Shown one piece after another: positions 17,902-27,287 of a stretch of 59,956 nucleotides of DNA. This stretch comes from Stieleria tagensis (GTDB lineage: Bacteria; Planctomycetota; Planctomycetia; Pirellulales; Pirellulaceae), in contig NZ_JAMYFE010000119.1 of the NCBI RefSeq assembly GCF_024129865.1, positions 1 through 59,956 on the forward strand, written 5' to 3'. The position numbers and the translations under genes were made by a program. A model generated the notes under the pieces. That model had not been told where the DNA came from. It was given only the letters and a program-made list of their open reading frames with translations, and made no database searches. Numbering within the stretch: the first letter of the stretch is position 1; each line of letters starts with the position of its first letter.

Positions 17902-20900
17902 CGTCGTGCAGTGTGGCGCCCTTTTCATCACTCAACACCAGGATCGCGTAGCGACTGGCGCCTTTGGCATCGTCCGCGCTGACACTGGTGTAATCGAACC
18001 GGCCACGGCCGTCGGTGTATCCGTCTTTAAAGAAGCGGACATCACCATCGGGGTAACGGGCATAGACCTTGACATAAGCCCCCGTCACCGGTTGGTGCGT
18101 GGCGGCGTCGGTGGTTTGCAATTGCCCGAAACCTTCGCTGACATAGGTCGTCAGCTCGCCGCCATAGTACAGCGCCGTGTTACGAGACGATCCTACATTG
18201 GCCTCAGCCAGCAACGTCTTGGAACGCAATTCAGTTGGGATCGGATAACGCATCGTACCGGTCTTGGTTTGCATGGTTAGCGTTTGTGTCGCGGTCGGGC
18301 GGACCATCGCGATCCGTTCCAAATCCTCGCGAGCAAACGGAGCCTTGCTGAACAGCAACTCCAAATCCACGCCATACAGATTCAGTTCGACCTGATCGGT
18401 GTTGCGATGATCGACTCGGATCGCATCGCCCTCGATACGAATGATGACTTCCGGGACTGCCGCCGAAGCCTGGCTGTTGGCCTGCTCGCGATCCGCGATT
18501 GCCAGATCAGCCGCTTTGGGGGACACGCCGACATCATCAATTGCCTTTTCACCATCAACAGAAACCAGTTGGCGTGAATCCATCAGCTCGAAACGCTGGC
18601 GAACCTGCAATGCCATCTCCGCAAATCGAGTCTTCCAGCGGGGCACCGGATGATCTTCGTAGCGGCCCGCGATCTCGGCGGCCGATTGGTAATCACCACG
18701 ATGCAGTGCCAGGTAACCGGCCAGGTAGTCGTATTGCAGATTGCTGGGCACCGAATCACGATCCAGGCGTGCAAAGAAGCCCATCGCCTGTTCAATTCGA
18801 TTTTGCAGCAACAGGTAATACGTCAGCGGCATCATTTCGCTGGGTTCGATTTCGGCTGCGAAACCAATCCGTCGAACAAATTGTTGGTACTGCGCCAGGA
18901 ACGTCGCATTCAGAATCTCGTCGACTTCGCCTAGCCGGTGGATGCGGGCGCGCACCAGCGGGGCATATTCCAAATGCTCGTATTGGCGTCGGTCGATTGC
19001 GTCAACCGTCAGCAGCGTCGATTTGAGTGTGGGACCGGCCCGGGCAACCAAATCGTCACGCAACGACAGGAACTGACGCATTGCTTCGCTGTCGTTGTGT
19101 TTGAACCCATATGCCAAAACGTCAGGGACTGGCAAGCGAGCTTGCCGAACCACTGCGATCACCGTGTCGCAGATTTCACGATCTGGTAAGCGATGCAAGA
19201 CATGGCTCCAATCCAATCGATGCAAATTGGCCGTCTGCAGAAACGCTTTGATATCAGCCGCGGATCCGTCGCGTGCGATCGATTGCCAAGTGACGGCATC
19301 ATCCGGCCAGTGGTCGGCAACGTTAAACGTTTTCTCGCTGGCGCGGGCGAGTAACGTATCGCCGCGTGAAACGGTTGCCGGATAGTGAACGAATTCGCCG
19401 GCGGTGGGAAAGTAGAATTGGTAATCAATGGCCGATACCGCAAACGGCGCCAATTGGATCGTCTTGCTGTCGGTGACCTGAGCGCCGCCCAACGCGATGC
19501 TGCCGGCCGGAATTTGCCAAAACAATTCCACCAACTGCTCTTGGCCGGTCGGGTTCGAAACGACCACTTGGCCCTGGTAGGGCTGGCCGGTCACAAATTC
19601 GTCCGGTTCGGGTGTTTCCGAATCGGAATCGGAGACTTGGCCGAGTGGTTTAAACAGCTGACCGATCAACACACTGGATTGTCCGTCGAGAGGTTCGAGC
19701 TCACGCAATTGCTTGGTGACCAATGCCACCGCATGCTCGGGACGGTAAACGGTTTCCGGTCGTTCCGGCAACGAAATTTCGCCAGCGTCCAGTGGCAGTC
19801 CGCACATCGCGAGCGCCACCAGCGCCGCATGTCGATTGTCGGTGCAACGCAGCAAGTGCTGCGAAACGGTGGGCCTGGAATCATCGCCGGCGGCCAAGTC
19901 GTTCCAGAAAGGATTGATCGAAATCAAATCGATCGGTGTGGGCCCCCCGACGACACGGACTTGATCCCAATGGCTTTCGGCCCATTGTTTGGTGCTGTCG
20001 AGTGACTGATAGAAACTGGGTTGAACCCCCAACGCAACACGACCACCAAACATCATGCCCCGTGACGAGGGCTCGGCAGTGCGTCCCATCCGGCGGGCGA
20101 CCGATTCCCGCTTCAACCGTTTGTCATGAACCGCTCCCCCCATCCCCATTGCTCCATCCATGGACAACCCATCACTATCGCCGTCACTGAAGTCCAGTGT
20201 CCGCCCAAGGTTTCCTTTCTTGAATTCAACCTGTTGCTCAGCGAGGCCCAACATTTCAACGAGTTCGGCTTCGGCGACCGACATACCGCTGGAGCGCAAA
20301 GCACTTTCGATTTGCATGCGAATCACGCCGTAATCGTCATCCTGCATGGCGACGGTTTCCGCCAGATCGCGTCGGATGTGACCACGCAACTCCGGGACTC
20401 GAATGGCCAACAAGGCTCGCTCGACTGCGGAGAGTTGTTGATAGCGCCATAGCGTCGCGTACTGCGACAGGTCATCGCCTAGTAACCAGTGGTCAAGAAA
20501 CTGTTTTTCTTTCTTGTTGCTCAAGTAGGGTTTGATCACTGATTCAAAGAACGGCTGGTCATGCATCCGCAAGAACAAGTGCAACTCGTGACTAGCCAGT
20601 TCGCTGTAGTGCTGCAACTTTTGTGGCGTGGTCAATGTATGCCAGCGCCCCAAAACTTGAAAATCATCCAACCGGTCGTCATCAACCAGGCTGCGATAGA
20701 GCGTCAACAGGGCATCGACGTCCCCATAAACTTGGACCTGTGCCGATCCGAGCGATGCCAAATCAAGCGGCTGATCAGGCGAGACGATGGAGACCGATCG
20801 TTCGAATGACAGCGATCGGTCCAAAGGCAGCGAGTTCGCTAAACGCAGATCTTCCGTCGCCGCTTTTGGAAGTGCCGATGTCACCGTCCGCCGCAGCACC

Positions 20901-23900
20901 GTTGCCGGATCGACGGCGATGACCTGCACGATCGGCATGCCATCGACCAGGCTGGCCGGGATGGTCAGTTTGCCGTCGGAATCGGGAAGCAGGTTGACGG
21001 CCAAAACGCCGCTGTCGGCCAAAAAGTCGTAATCAGGGGTGGGCACGTTGCCCGCGCTTTGCCGCCGAGATTCCTCCGCCATCCTCGACATACTCTCCGG
21101 TCGCGGTGGCGCCGATGCGGTCGGTGCCTGTCCGCCCCGCGCTGCCTGACTGGCGTTGGAAGTGGTTTCGGTTTCCCAGGGATTCAGTAACACGCTGGGT
21201 TGCGGCAACATCACACCGGGATACTTGGCAGCATACTGGCGGCGCAACACGTATTCATATTCATCGCCCAGACGCAGATCGCTGACATAGCCGGATCGCC
21301 CCAGCGACAGCCCACGACCTTGCAGCGGCGGCATCCCCAAATACAACTCATCCAGTGGCGAGTGGCGATCAAAGTACCGCGACGCGATGACATGGACCCG
21401 TGCCAGTTCGCTATTGCCAGCCAACTGAACCGTCAAACTGCCGTCCTGGTTTTGAGTCAACTGGCGAATCGACAAGGGGACCGCCGGGCTGGTTTGACGA
21501 TGACGAATCTTGCCGACCAGGACATGATCGATCTGTTGTCCCTGGACGACCGACAATTGCGTTGTTGCGCCGGTTCGACGATCAAGCAAATACAGGTCTC
21601 CGGCGGGAAGTTTGTCGGCGACCAGAAAACCATTCTCGATTCGCAACTGGTTGGTCAGGTCCAAATGGTTTTGTCCGTCACGCGTTTCCAACAGCCGAAA
21701 TGCATCCACCGTCGATCCATCGACGATCGGCAATCGCAGTGATTCGGTGGTGGAAAGATTCACGGCCGGAGGCCAGATCTGTTGATCCAGTTTCAAATCA
21801 AATTGATGTTGGCTGTGACCGGCGATCCCATACTGCAACTGAGTGACGTGCTCGAGTTTCCCCAATTGGATCCGTCCGTGATCGTCAGACTGCAGCATCT
21901 GACTGGGACGAATGTCGCCAATGTCGACGGCAAATTCCAACTGCACCGTCGCGGCGGAAACCAATTCGCCGGTTCGCCCACGGGTTTCGATCACATAGCG
22001 ATCACCGTCACGAGTCAAGAATGCGTCGACGGTTTGAGCGGTGCGACGAATTCCGGCGATCTCGATCGAGTCGGATGCGGAAAGCTCGCGTTGACGTCGA
22101 TCGGACAAACCGACGACGTGACCGGACAATTCGAATTCGATGCTTGCGGCTCGTGGCGGGACGCGAAAATTCAAGACCAGCTCTTTCGCCTGATCTAATT
22201 TCAGATCATCGAATTGCCGGGTCGTTTGAATCCCATCCAAGTCTGTCGCAATGATTCGCAGCGTGGCTTTTTTCAGCAGCGCGGGATCCACCACCGTGCT
22301 GCCGAGTTTCAATTGCGGACGCACGATTAGCGCCGCCGATCGGCCGGACTGCAGCAGCGTTTGATCAACGAAAAATCCGGCGGCCAGCGAGTAGTTTTCT
22401 TCCAAGTGTTCAAAGTGAAGTGGTTTCGCAATCATGCCGTCGGCAACAATGGCTCTGCGATCGACGGCCTGGTTGACCATCGGCAGTAGCACGCGACCGT
22501 CATCGCCGGCAGTGAATTCCTGATTGCCGACGTAGATTTTGGCCCCTGGGATCGGCTGCCGGTTTTCGTCCAAGACCGTGATTTGCATGCCGTTGGCGTC
22601 GGCCGAACGCACCGTTTGTAGATCACCACGCCGGATCAGCGTGCGAGCTCGCAGCCCTTTGCCGACCAAGTCGACCACCCAAACCCCACGGCTGCCGATT
22701 TCGGGAAGTGAGATTTTTTCACGATGACGCTCGATCGCCGCTCGATCATAGGAAATCGTCTTCTCATGAGAGGCGATCAACCCATCGAGTTCGACATCGC
22801 TATCCAGCGGGCTTTCGTTGGTGCGATAGTAGGCTAGCGAGTTCATCTCGTAGACCCGCACCACCAGCTTGTCGATATTCTTGACATCGACCAACAGTTC
22901 CGTCGGCTGGTCGCTTTGGTAATACTTTGGATTGGTCGGCGCAAAACTCAGTTGAACCTTGTCTCGCAGCGCCCGCCGCTCGACAGCCGAGAGCATGTCG
23001 TAGTAGGGTTGTGGATTAGCAACACCGGCCATCAGTTTGGTCCGCGCAAACACGCCACGGAGAAAGTCCGGTTGCAAGTAACGATCGTACGGCGCCGTGT
23101 CATTGGCGTCGCGCAAAAAGTGCTGCAAATAGGTTTCCACCAACAGATGCTCGTCACCGATCGGCGGCAGAATCGCGACCGAGGTGAAGTCTTCATTCAG
23201 ATTGGCTTTCAATCCCGTCCGCGCTATCAGCGGGCTAACGATCGGGCTCTCCCGAGGCAACTGCAGATAACGCAGAAACAGTTCGTTGTCCCAGATACCA
23301 AAATCCAAATTGGATTCCAGCAAGCGATAGGCCGCGGCAGCCTTCATCGAGTTGTACGAAGCCGGCAGCGTCCGCAGATAGCTTTCGACACGCGCCAAGT
23401 ACCCGCGCCGCTCACGTGGTTGTTGACTGAGATCGACATCGGCGCCGGGGCGCAGGGCACGTAATTTCGCATAGACGAACGGATTGTCATCCGCCACCGC
23501 TGGAACGCTACGGCCGACAGTTTCCAATTCGGTCAGGGTCAGGTATTGATGGGCTGGCAAGTTGCCGAATCGCTGATCACGCACCGGCCGCGACTTCAGT
23601 TCCTTGATCACCAACTGATCCAGTCCGGTCAGATAAGAGCCATTAACTCGCTTTAGAAAATCTTCGAGTGACAGATTGTTCTGCACCCCTCCGCCGGCCC
23701 GATAGAAATCGGCTGCAAGTTGCATTCCCGCCGGTGACAGCGCGACATTGTCACGCAACGAGTTGCGAACCAATTGATCGAGATTGATGAAACCGCCGGC
23801 GAGCTCACTGGGGAATTGACGCGCGCCTTGCTTGACCGGCGGGGCATGGTTGAGCTGGATGCCCAGGCGGCGGACAAAGTAGTCAATCGTTTGCTGGGGT

Positions 23901-24256
23901 GATTGCTCGTAGGTCAACAAACGCTGACGATCATTCATCGAATGCATCAGCGCCGTCAGCGATCCCTTGCGACTGTCCACCCACTGTTTGAGCGTGGCTT
24001 CGGCACGGTCCAGTTGAGAGGTGTTTTGAAAATGCAGGCAGTGATAGAAGAAATAGTCGTCACTGCCTGGGATCAATTCGTCCAGGATCTGCTGGCGATC
24101 CTGGGCGAGCGCGAATCGCTCCATCAATCCGATCGGTTCGGCCATAACGTTTGTGGGGATGAGTCCGATCAACACGATCAAGATGGCAGTGCAGGACTTT
24201 GGCAGCGCCAGCAGGGATGAGCGGACAAGAATTCGGCTTGGATCTTGCGATAGCAT
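17888..24256 (-). CDS. Very large exported protein with macroglobulin-like beta domains (tentative)
   Basis: A 2122-residue protein with a signal peptide (SCTAILIVLIGLIPTNVMA, cleavage likely before EPIG). The N-terminal ~450 residues are helical. Later come beta-rich segments with repeated short motifs such as MQITVLDENRQPIPGAKIYV, resembling carboxypeptidase-regulatory/MG2 beta sandwiches, and SNPTGQEQLVELFWQIPAGS. The end (GAYVKVYARYPDGDVRFFKD) is another transthyretin-like module. This overall plan recalls bacterial alpha-2-macroglobulin-like proteins, but I see no CxEQ thioester. A Met/Gly-rich stretch (GLSMDGAMGMGGAV) lies in the middle. Function unknown; periplasmic or surface location is inferred. 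No strong ribosome binding site precedes ATG 24256. Confidence 0.75.
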   Translation of the reverse strand: MLSQDPSRILVRSSLLALPKSCTAILIVLIGLIPTNVMAEPIGLMERFALAQDRQQILDELIPGSDDYFFYHCLHFQNTSQLDRAEATLKQWVDSRKGSLTALMHSMNDRQRLLTYEQSPQQTIDYFVRRLGIQLNHAPPVKQGARQFPSELAGGFINLDQLVRNSLRDNVALSPAGMQLAADFYRAGGGVQNNLSLEDFLKRVNGSYLTGLDQLVIKELKSRPVRDQRFGNLPAHQYLTLTELETVGRSVPAVADDNPFVYAKLRALRPGADVDLSQQPRERRGYLARVESYLRTLPASYNSMKAAAAYRLLESNLDFGIWDNELFLRYLQLPRESPIVSPLIARTGLKANLNEDFTSVAILPPIGDEHLLVETYLQHFLRDANDTAPYDRYLQPDFLRGVFARTKLMAGVANPQPYYDMLSAVERRALRDKVQLSFAPTNPKYYQSDQPTELLVDVKNIDKLVVRVYEMNSLAYYRTNESPLDSDVELDGLIASHEKTISYDRAAIERHREKISLPEIGSRGVWVVDLVGKGLRARTLIRRGDLQTVRSADANGMQITVLDENRQPIPGAKIYVGNQEFTAGDDGRVLLPMVNQAVDRRAIVADGMIAKPLHFEHLEENYSLAAGFFVDQTLLQSGRSAALIVRPQLKLGSTVVDPALLKKATLRIIATDLDGIQTTRQFDDLKLDQAKELVLNFRVPPRAASIEFELSGHVVGLSDRRQRELSASDSIEIAGIRRTAQTVDAFLTRDGDRYVIETRGRTGELVSAATVQLEFAVDIGDIRPSQMLQSDDHGRIQLGKLEHVTQLQYGIAGHSQHQFDLKLDQQIWPPAVNLSTTESLRLPIVDGSTVDAFRLLETRDGQNHLDLTNQLRIENGFLVADKLPAGDLYLLDRRTGATTQLSVVQGQQIDHVLVGKIRHRQTSPAVPLSIRQLTQNQDGSLTVQLAGNSELARVHVIASRYFDRHSPLDELYLGMPPLQGRGLSLGRSGYVSDLRLGDEYEYVLRRQYAAKYPGVMLPQPSVLLNPWETETTSNASQAARGGQAPTASAPPRPESMSRMAEESRRQSAGNVPTPDYDFLADSGVLAVNLLPDSDGKLTIPASLVDGMPIVQVIAVDPATVLRRTVTSALPKAATEDLRLANSLPLDRSLSFERSVSIVSPDQPLDLASLGSAQVQVYGDVDALLTLYRSLVDDDRLDDFQVLGRWHTLTTPQKLQHYSELASHELHLFLRMHDQPFFESVIKPYLSNKKEKQFLDHWLLGDDLSQYATLWRYQQLSAVERALLAIRVPELRGHIRRDLAETVAMQDDDYGVIRMQIESALRSSGMSVAEAELVEMLGLAEQQVEFKKGNLGRTLDFSDGDSDGLSMDGAMGMGGAVHDKRLKRESVARRMGRTAEPSSRGMMFGGRVALGVQPSFYQSLDSTKQWAESHWDQVRVVGGPTPIDLISINPFWNDLAAGDDSRPTVSQHLLRCTDNRHAALVALAMCGLPLDAGEISLPERPETVYRPEHAVALVTKQLRELEPLDGQSSVLIGQLFKPLGQVSDSDSETPEPDEFVTGQPYQGQVVVSNPTGQEQLVELFWQIPAGSIALGGAQVTDSKTIQLAPFAVSAIDYQFYFPTAGEFVHYPATVSRGDTLLARASEKTFNVADHWPDDAVTWQSIARDGSAADIKAFLQTANLHRLDWSHVLHRLPDREICDTVIAVVRQARLPVPDVLAYGFKHNDSEAMRQFLSLRDDLVARAGPTLKSTLLTVDAIDRRQYEHLEYAPLVRARIHRLGEVDEILNATFLAQYQQFVRRIGFAAEIEPSEMMPLTYYLLLQNRIEQAMGFFARLDRDSVPSNLQYDYLAGYLALHRGDYQSAAEIAGRYEDHPVPRWKTRFAEMALQVRQRFELMDSRQLVSVDGEKAIDDVGVSPKAADLAIADREQANSQASAAVPEVIIRIEGDAIRVDHRNTDQVELNLYGVDLELLFSKAPFAREDLERIAMVRPTATQTLTMQTKTGTMRYPIPTELRSKTLLAEANVGSSRNTALYYGGELTTYVSEGFGQLQTTDAATHQPVTGAYVKVYARYPDGDVRFFKDGYTDGRGRFDYTSVSADDAKGASRYAILVLSDEKGATLHDVKAP

Positions 24257-24589
24257 GACAGATCACGGGAGCTGGGTGGACGAGAGAGAAGCAGCGACAA
24301 ATGGCCTAACGATTTAGCGTAGCCGCTGGTAAAGACACATGCCGTGAAGATTTCTTAGGTGAAACCCAGAAAGAACCGTAGAAATTCCATCAGGTTCAGT
24401 TGTTCACCCCCGGCCGGGATTTTCCGAACCCGACGCGTGAGTTTTGAAGTTGCGCTAAACTGGCTGTTCGACTCGAATGGATCGCAAATTGCTACCTCGA
24501 TCTGTTTACTCTCCCTCCGGGGCGGGCGGGCGAAATCCAATAGCGGAACTTCAAAACTGACGGGTCGGGTTGCGATATTGCTGACCCAT
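24257..24589. other. Intergenic region containing a palindromic element
   Basis: A 333-base gap between two minus-strand genes. Most of it is the repeat element at 24427-24571. The part next to the large gene (24257-24360) shows no structure that I recognise and presumably holds that gene's promoter. Confidence 0.5.
24427..24571. repeat. Long inverted-repeat element, copy A of a dispersed family
   Basis: The 25-base arms at 24427-24451 and 24547-24571 pair with only two mismatches. The left arm begins AACCCGACGCGTGAG and ends TTTTGAAGTT; the right arm is its near-perfect reverse complement. About 95 bases lie between the arms. The same words (ACGCGTCGGGTT and AACTTCAAA) recur in the elements near 45.3 kb and 51.5 kb, so this is a dispersed repeat family. 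No coding capacity. Confidence 0.75.
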
Positions 24590-25039
24590 TTATTCCGCGT
24601 CGGTCCCCAGGGCGTTGCCCAGGCTGTGTCCCAGTTGACCGCCCAGGGCGCCTCCGATACTGCGGAGTGGATGCTGCAGCTTGTCGCGAATCGAATCCGC
24701 TTCGCGCTCGATCTCCCTGACGATGGTTTCGGCTTCCGCCTTGACTTGCTGAACTTCTCCTTTGATCCGCTCAGCCTCGTTGCCGATTTTCCAAACCACG
24801 GCCACTAAAATGATCAACGCCACTGTCATCACCGATGTGATCCCAAGGATGCAGTACTTGATCACTTCGATCGAGTCGGCCAGTTGCGTGACCTTGGCAC
24901 GCTGTTGCTGGCGTTGCCGGCGAATGCGTCGACGCCGCCGACGGCGTGCTTTTTCGTCGCGCTCCTGCTCACGTTCCAACAACGTTGTGACGGCAACGGT
25001 CAATTCCCTAGTCGACATCGCCTTTGATTCGGATTCCAT
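24590..25039 (-). CDS. Membrane-anchored coiled-coil protein, hypothetical
   Basis: A 149-residue protein. The N-terminal third is very basic (a run of Arg residues around 33-45), followed by one transmembrane segment (VMTVALIILVAVVWKIG) and a charged coiled coil with heptad spacing (AERIKGEVQQVKAEAETIVR). The C-terminus is glycine-rich (GGALGGQLGHSLGNALG). ATG 25039 and an in-frame ATG at 25018 are both possible starts. No family recognised. Confidence 0.65.
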   Translation of the reverse strand: MESESKAMSTRELTVAVTTLLEREQERDEKARRRRRRRIRRQRQQQRAKVTQLADSIEVIKYCILGITSVMTVALIILVAVVWKIGNEAERIKGEVQQVKAEAETIVREIEREADSIRDKLQHPLRSIGGALGGQLGHSLGNALGTDAE

Positions 25040-25117
25040 CGTTGCTTTTTCGTGTCAGTAATAAGGGGGGCACCGGATCTTGGACCGTTCCATCGACGCG
25101 TTCATCGGTGCGATCGC

Positions 25118-26599
25118 TCACTGAAGCGGTGCAAACAACCGACAAATCCGGACGGCCAATCGAAAGGGAAAGGATCGCTTGGTGTACTCCTCGGGCGTCG
25201 CTCGCTTGCTGACGGCAAAATCAGCGAGCAGCATTTTCTCCACCTCACCGGCAAATCGCTCTCCATAGATCAACATTGTAATCTCGAAATTCAGCCGCAT
25301 CGAACGATTGTCCAGATTGGCGGTCCCAATCGACGACAGGTGTTTGTCGATCAGAGCCACCTTTTGATGCAGGAACCCTGGCTGGTAACGATAGATTTTG
25401 ACACCCGCGTCCTCCGCCTCTTGCAGGTACGAAATACTGGACAGATAGACGTGCAGGGCGTCTGGATTCTGGGGGATTAAAATCCGTACATCCACGCCAC
25501 GCAAAGCCGCCAATTGCAAGGCCGACATGAGCTGTTCGTCGGGAACAAAGTAGGGGCTGACAATCCAGATCCGGTCTTGGGCGGAGTTGATTCCGTGCAA
25601 AAACATCAGCGTCCCGGTCTCCAGCTTGTCCGCCGGCCCCGAAGGCACGCAGGCAGCCGCCAAATCACCATCGGCAGCCGTCTCGATCTCCCAATCCAAA
25701 TCTGGCAATTCGCGTTTGGCCCAATACCAGTCCTCGACAAACGAGACCTGGACACTCTTTACGACCGGTCCACGAAGCTGGACATGGGTATCACGCCAGG
25801 GGCTCAGCTTGGGATCCAGGCCCAAGTAGTCGTCGCCGACGTTGTGACCGCCCACGAACGCAACGCTGCCATCGACAACCACCACCTTGCGATGGTTGCG
25901 GAAATTGACTCGAAACCGATTCCCCTTTCCTTGCGTCGTGTTGAACGGCGCGATTTCAACACCGGCTGCCCGCAGTTCTTCGCAATAGGCAGCACTTAAA
26001 TCCTTACTTCCCAGTTCATCATATAGCGCGTACACCGAAACCCCCTCGGCGACTTTCCGCAGCATCATCTCCTTGAACCGCTGACCCAGGCCATCGTCTC
26101 GGAGGATATAGAATTGAAACAAGATGTACCGTTTGGCCTGTTCCATCGCATCCAAGATTGCATCAAAGGTCTGCTCGCCGTCGACCAGTAGTTTGGCGGC
26201 ATTGCCAGTCGTGATCGGCAGCTGACTCAGGTTTTCAAGCAGCGCGATATGGCTTGCCATCCGTGGCGAATCAGGTGTGACAGCCACCGCTCGCAACGCG
26301 GCAGCAGCGCGTCTGGCGACACCACTGTTGGTGACCTGCTCATTTCGCCGAAGCAGGTCATACCCGTCAAACTTCGACTGACCGAACACCCAATACGCTG
26401 GCACGGCCAGGTAGGGAAACGTATTCAAACAAACCGCCCAGGCGATCGCTCCCTGCGACGTCCGTGTCGACATCACCGCTCGTATCGATGTGACGACCCC
26501 CAACAGATGCATCACAATGATGAACGTCGGCAACATGCTTATCTCTGCAGAAGGATTGAATTGAATTCCAGAGTGGGCCCCGGTCAAAACCCCCGCCAT
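25118..26599 (-). CDS. cls: Cardiolipin synthase (phospholipase D superfamily)
   Basis: About 493 residues. Two N-terminal membrane segments are followed by two HKD catalytic motifs: HRKVVVVD with His236, Lys238, Asp243, and HQKVALID with His411, Lys413, Asp418. The second is followed by GTANLDNRSMRLNFE, diagnostic for bacterial cardiolipin synthases of the ClsA type. It condenses phosphatidylglycerol to form cardiolipin at the inner membrane. ATG 26599 or ATG 26536 could be the start; the second leaves the first membrane helix at the N-terminus and looks more natural, but neither has a strong ribosome binding site. Confidence 0.93.
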   Translation of the reverse strand: MAGVLTGAHSGIQFNPSAEISMLPTFIIVMHLLGVVTSIRAVMSTRTSQGAIAWAVCLNTFPYLAVPAYWVFGQSKFDGYDLLRRNEQVTNSGVARRAAAALRAVAVTPDSPRMASHIALLENLSQLPITTGNAAKLLVDGEQTFDAILDAMEQAKRYILFQFYILRDDGLGQRFKEMMLRKVAEGVSVYALYDELGSKDLSAAYCEELRAAGVEIAPFNTTQGKGNRFRVNFRNHRKVVVVDGSVAFVGGHNVGDDYLGLDPKLSPWRDTHVQLRGPVVKSVQVSFVEDWYWAKRELPDLDWEIETAADGDLAAACVPSGPADKLETGTLMFLHGINSAQDRIWIVSPYFVPDEQLMSALQLAALRGVDVRILIPQNPDALHVYLSSISYLQEAEDAGVKIYRYQPGFLHQKVALIDKHLSSIGTANLDNRSMRLNFEITMLIYGERFAGEVEKMLLADFAVSKRATPEEYTKRSFPFRLAVRICRLFAPLQ

Positions 26600-26805
26600 G
26601 ATCGGTCGACCAGCAGTGATTGCCCCTGATGGCAGATGACATCAACGTCATGAACAAAGTAGAATGGTCCAGGCATTGCTGACGAAACCATTCTAAACGG
26701 TCTGGCCCTGGCAAGCGATCCAGATCGATTCTCAAATCCGATCGCTGCGCGCTCTGTGCTGCCTTGCCCCTGTGCTGCCGCCCTGAGTCCTGTTGTGATC
26801 CGAAG

Positions 26806-27237
26806 ATGCTTGAAATTTTAAACCAGTACCGTGAACCACTGGTTTGGCTGGCATCGATTTCTGCGATCGGCATGATCCTGGCCATCGTGCTGCTGCCCGT
26901 TGTATTTGTCAAAATGCCGGCAGACTACTTCACCCGCCGCACCGACACGCCTGCAGAGCAGGGAAAATCACGCCCCTGGCTAATAGGGTGCCTGTGGTTT
27001 TTGCGAAATCTGATCGGTGCTCTACTCGTCCTAGCCGGCGTCTTGATGCTGGTCTTGCCCGGCCAGGGACTGCTCACGATTTTTGCCGGTCTGATGCTGA
27101 CGACCTTTCCGGGGAAGCGGCGTTTTGAAATCATGATTTTGAAACGACCAATCATTCGCAAATCGATCAATCGAATTCGCAATCGATATGGCAAGCAACC
27201 CTTGCAGTTGCCAGCGCCTGGTCAAAGCAATCGCTAG
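26806..27237 (+). CDS. PGPGW-like integral membrane protein
   Basis: From ATG 26806 the product has 143 residues. It has two or three hydrophobic segments (VWLASISAIGMILAIVLLPV and LIGALLVLAGVLMLVLPGQG). The motif LVLPGQGLLTIFAGLML matches the PGPGW-type repeat of a small uncharacterised membrane family, in which PGPG precedes a helix hairpin. The C-terminus is basic and probably cytosolic. It is transcribed divergently from the cardiolipin synthase gene and is followed by the patatin gene about 50 bases downstream, so the latter two may form an operon. Confidence 0.7.
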   Translation: MLEILNQYREPLVWLASISAIGMILAIVLLPVVFVKMPADYFTRRTDTPAEQGKSRPWLIGCLWFLRNLIGALLVLAGVLMLVLPGQGLLTIFAGLMLTTFPGKRRFEIMILKRPIIRKSINRIRNRYGKQPLQLPAPGQSNR

Positions 27238-27287
27238 ACTGTCTGCGACGACGCAGCTTACACATTGAAGGAACTGGAGCGGCAGAA

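Noticed and set aside
24359-24808. 149-codon plus-strand frame across the intergenic repeat and coiled-coil gene
   Set aside because: It runs through palindromic repeat copy A and antisense to the coiled-coil gene; no start signal or family match.
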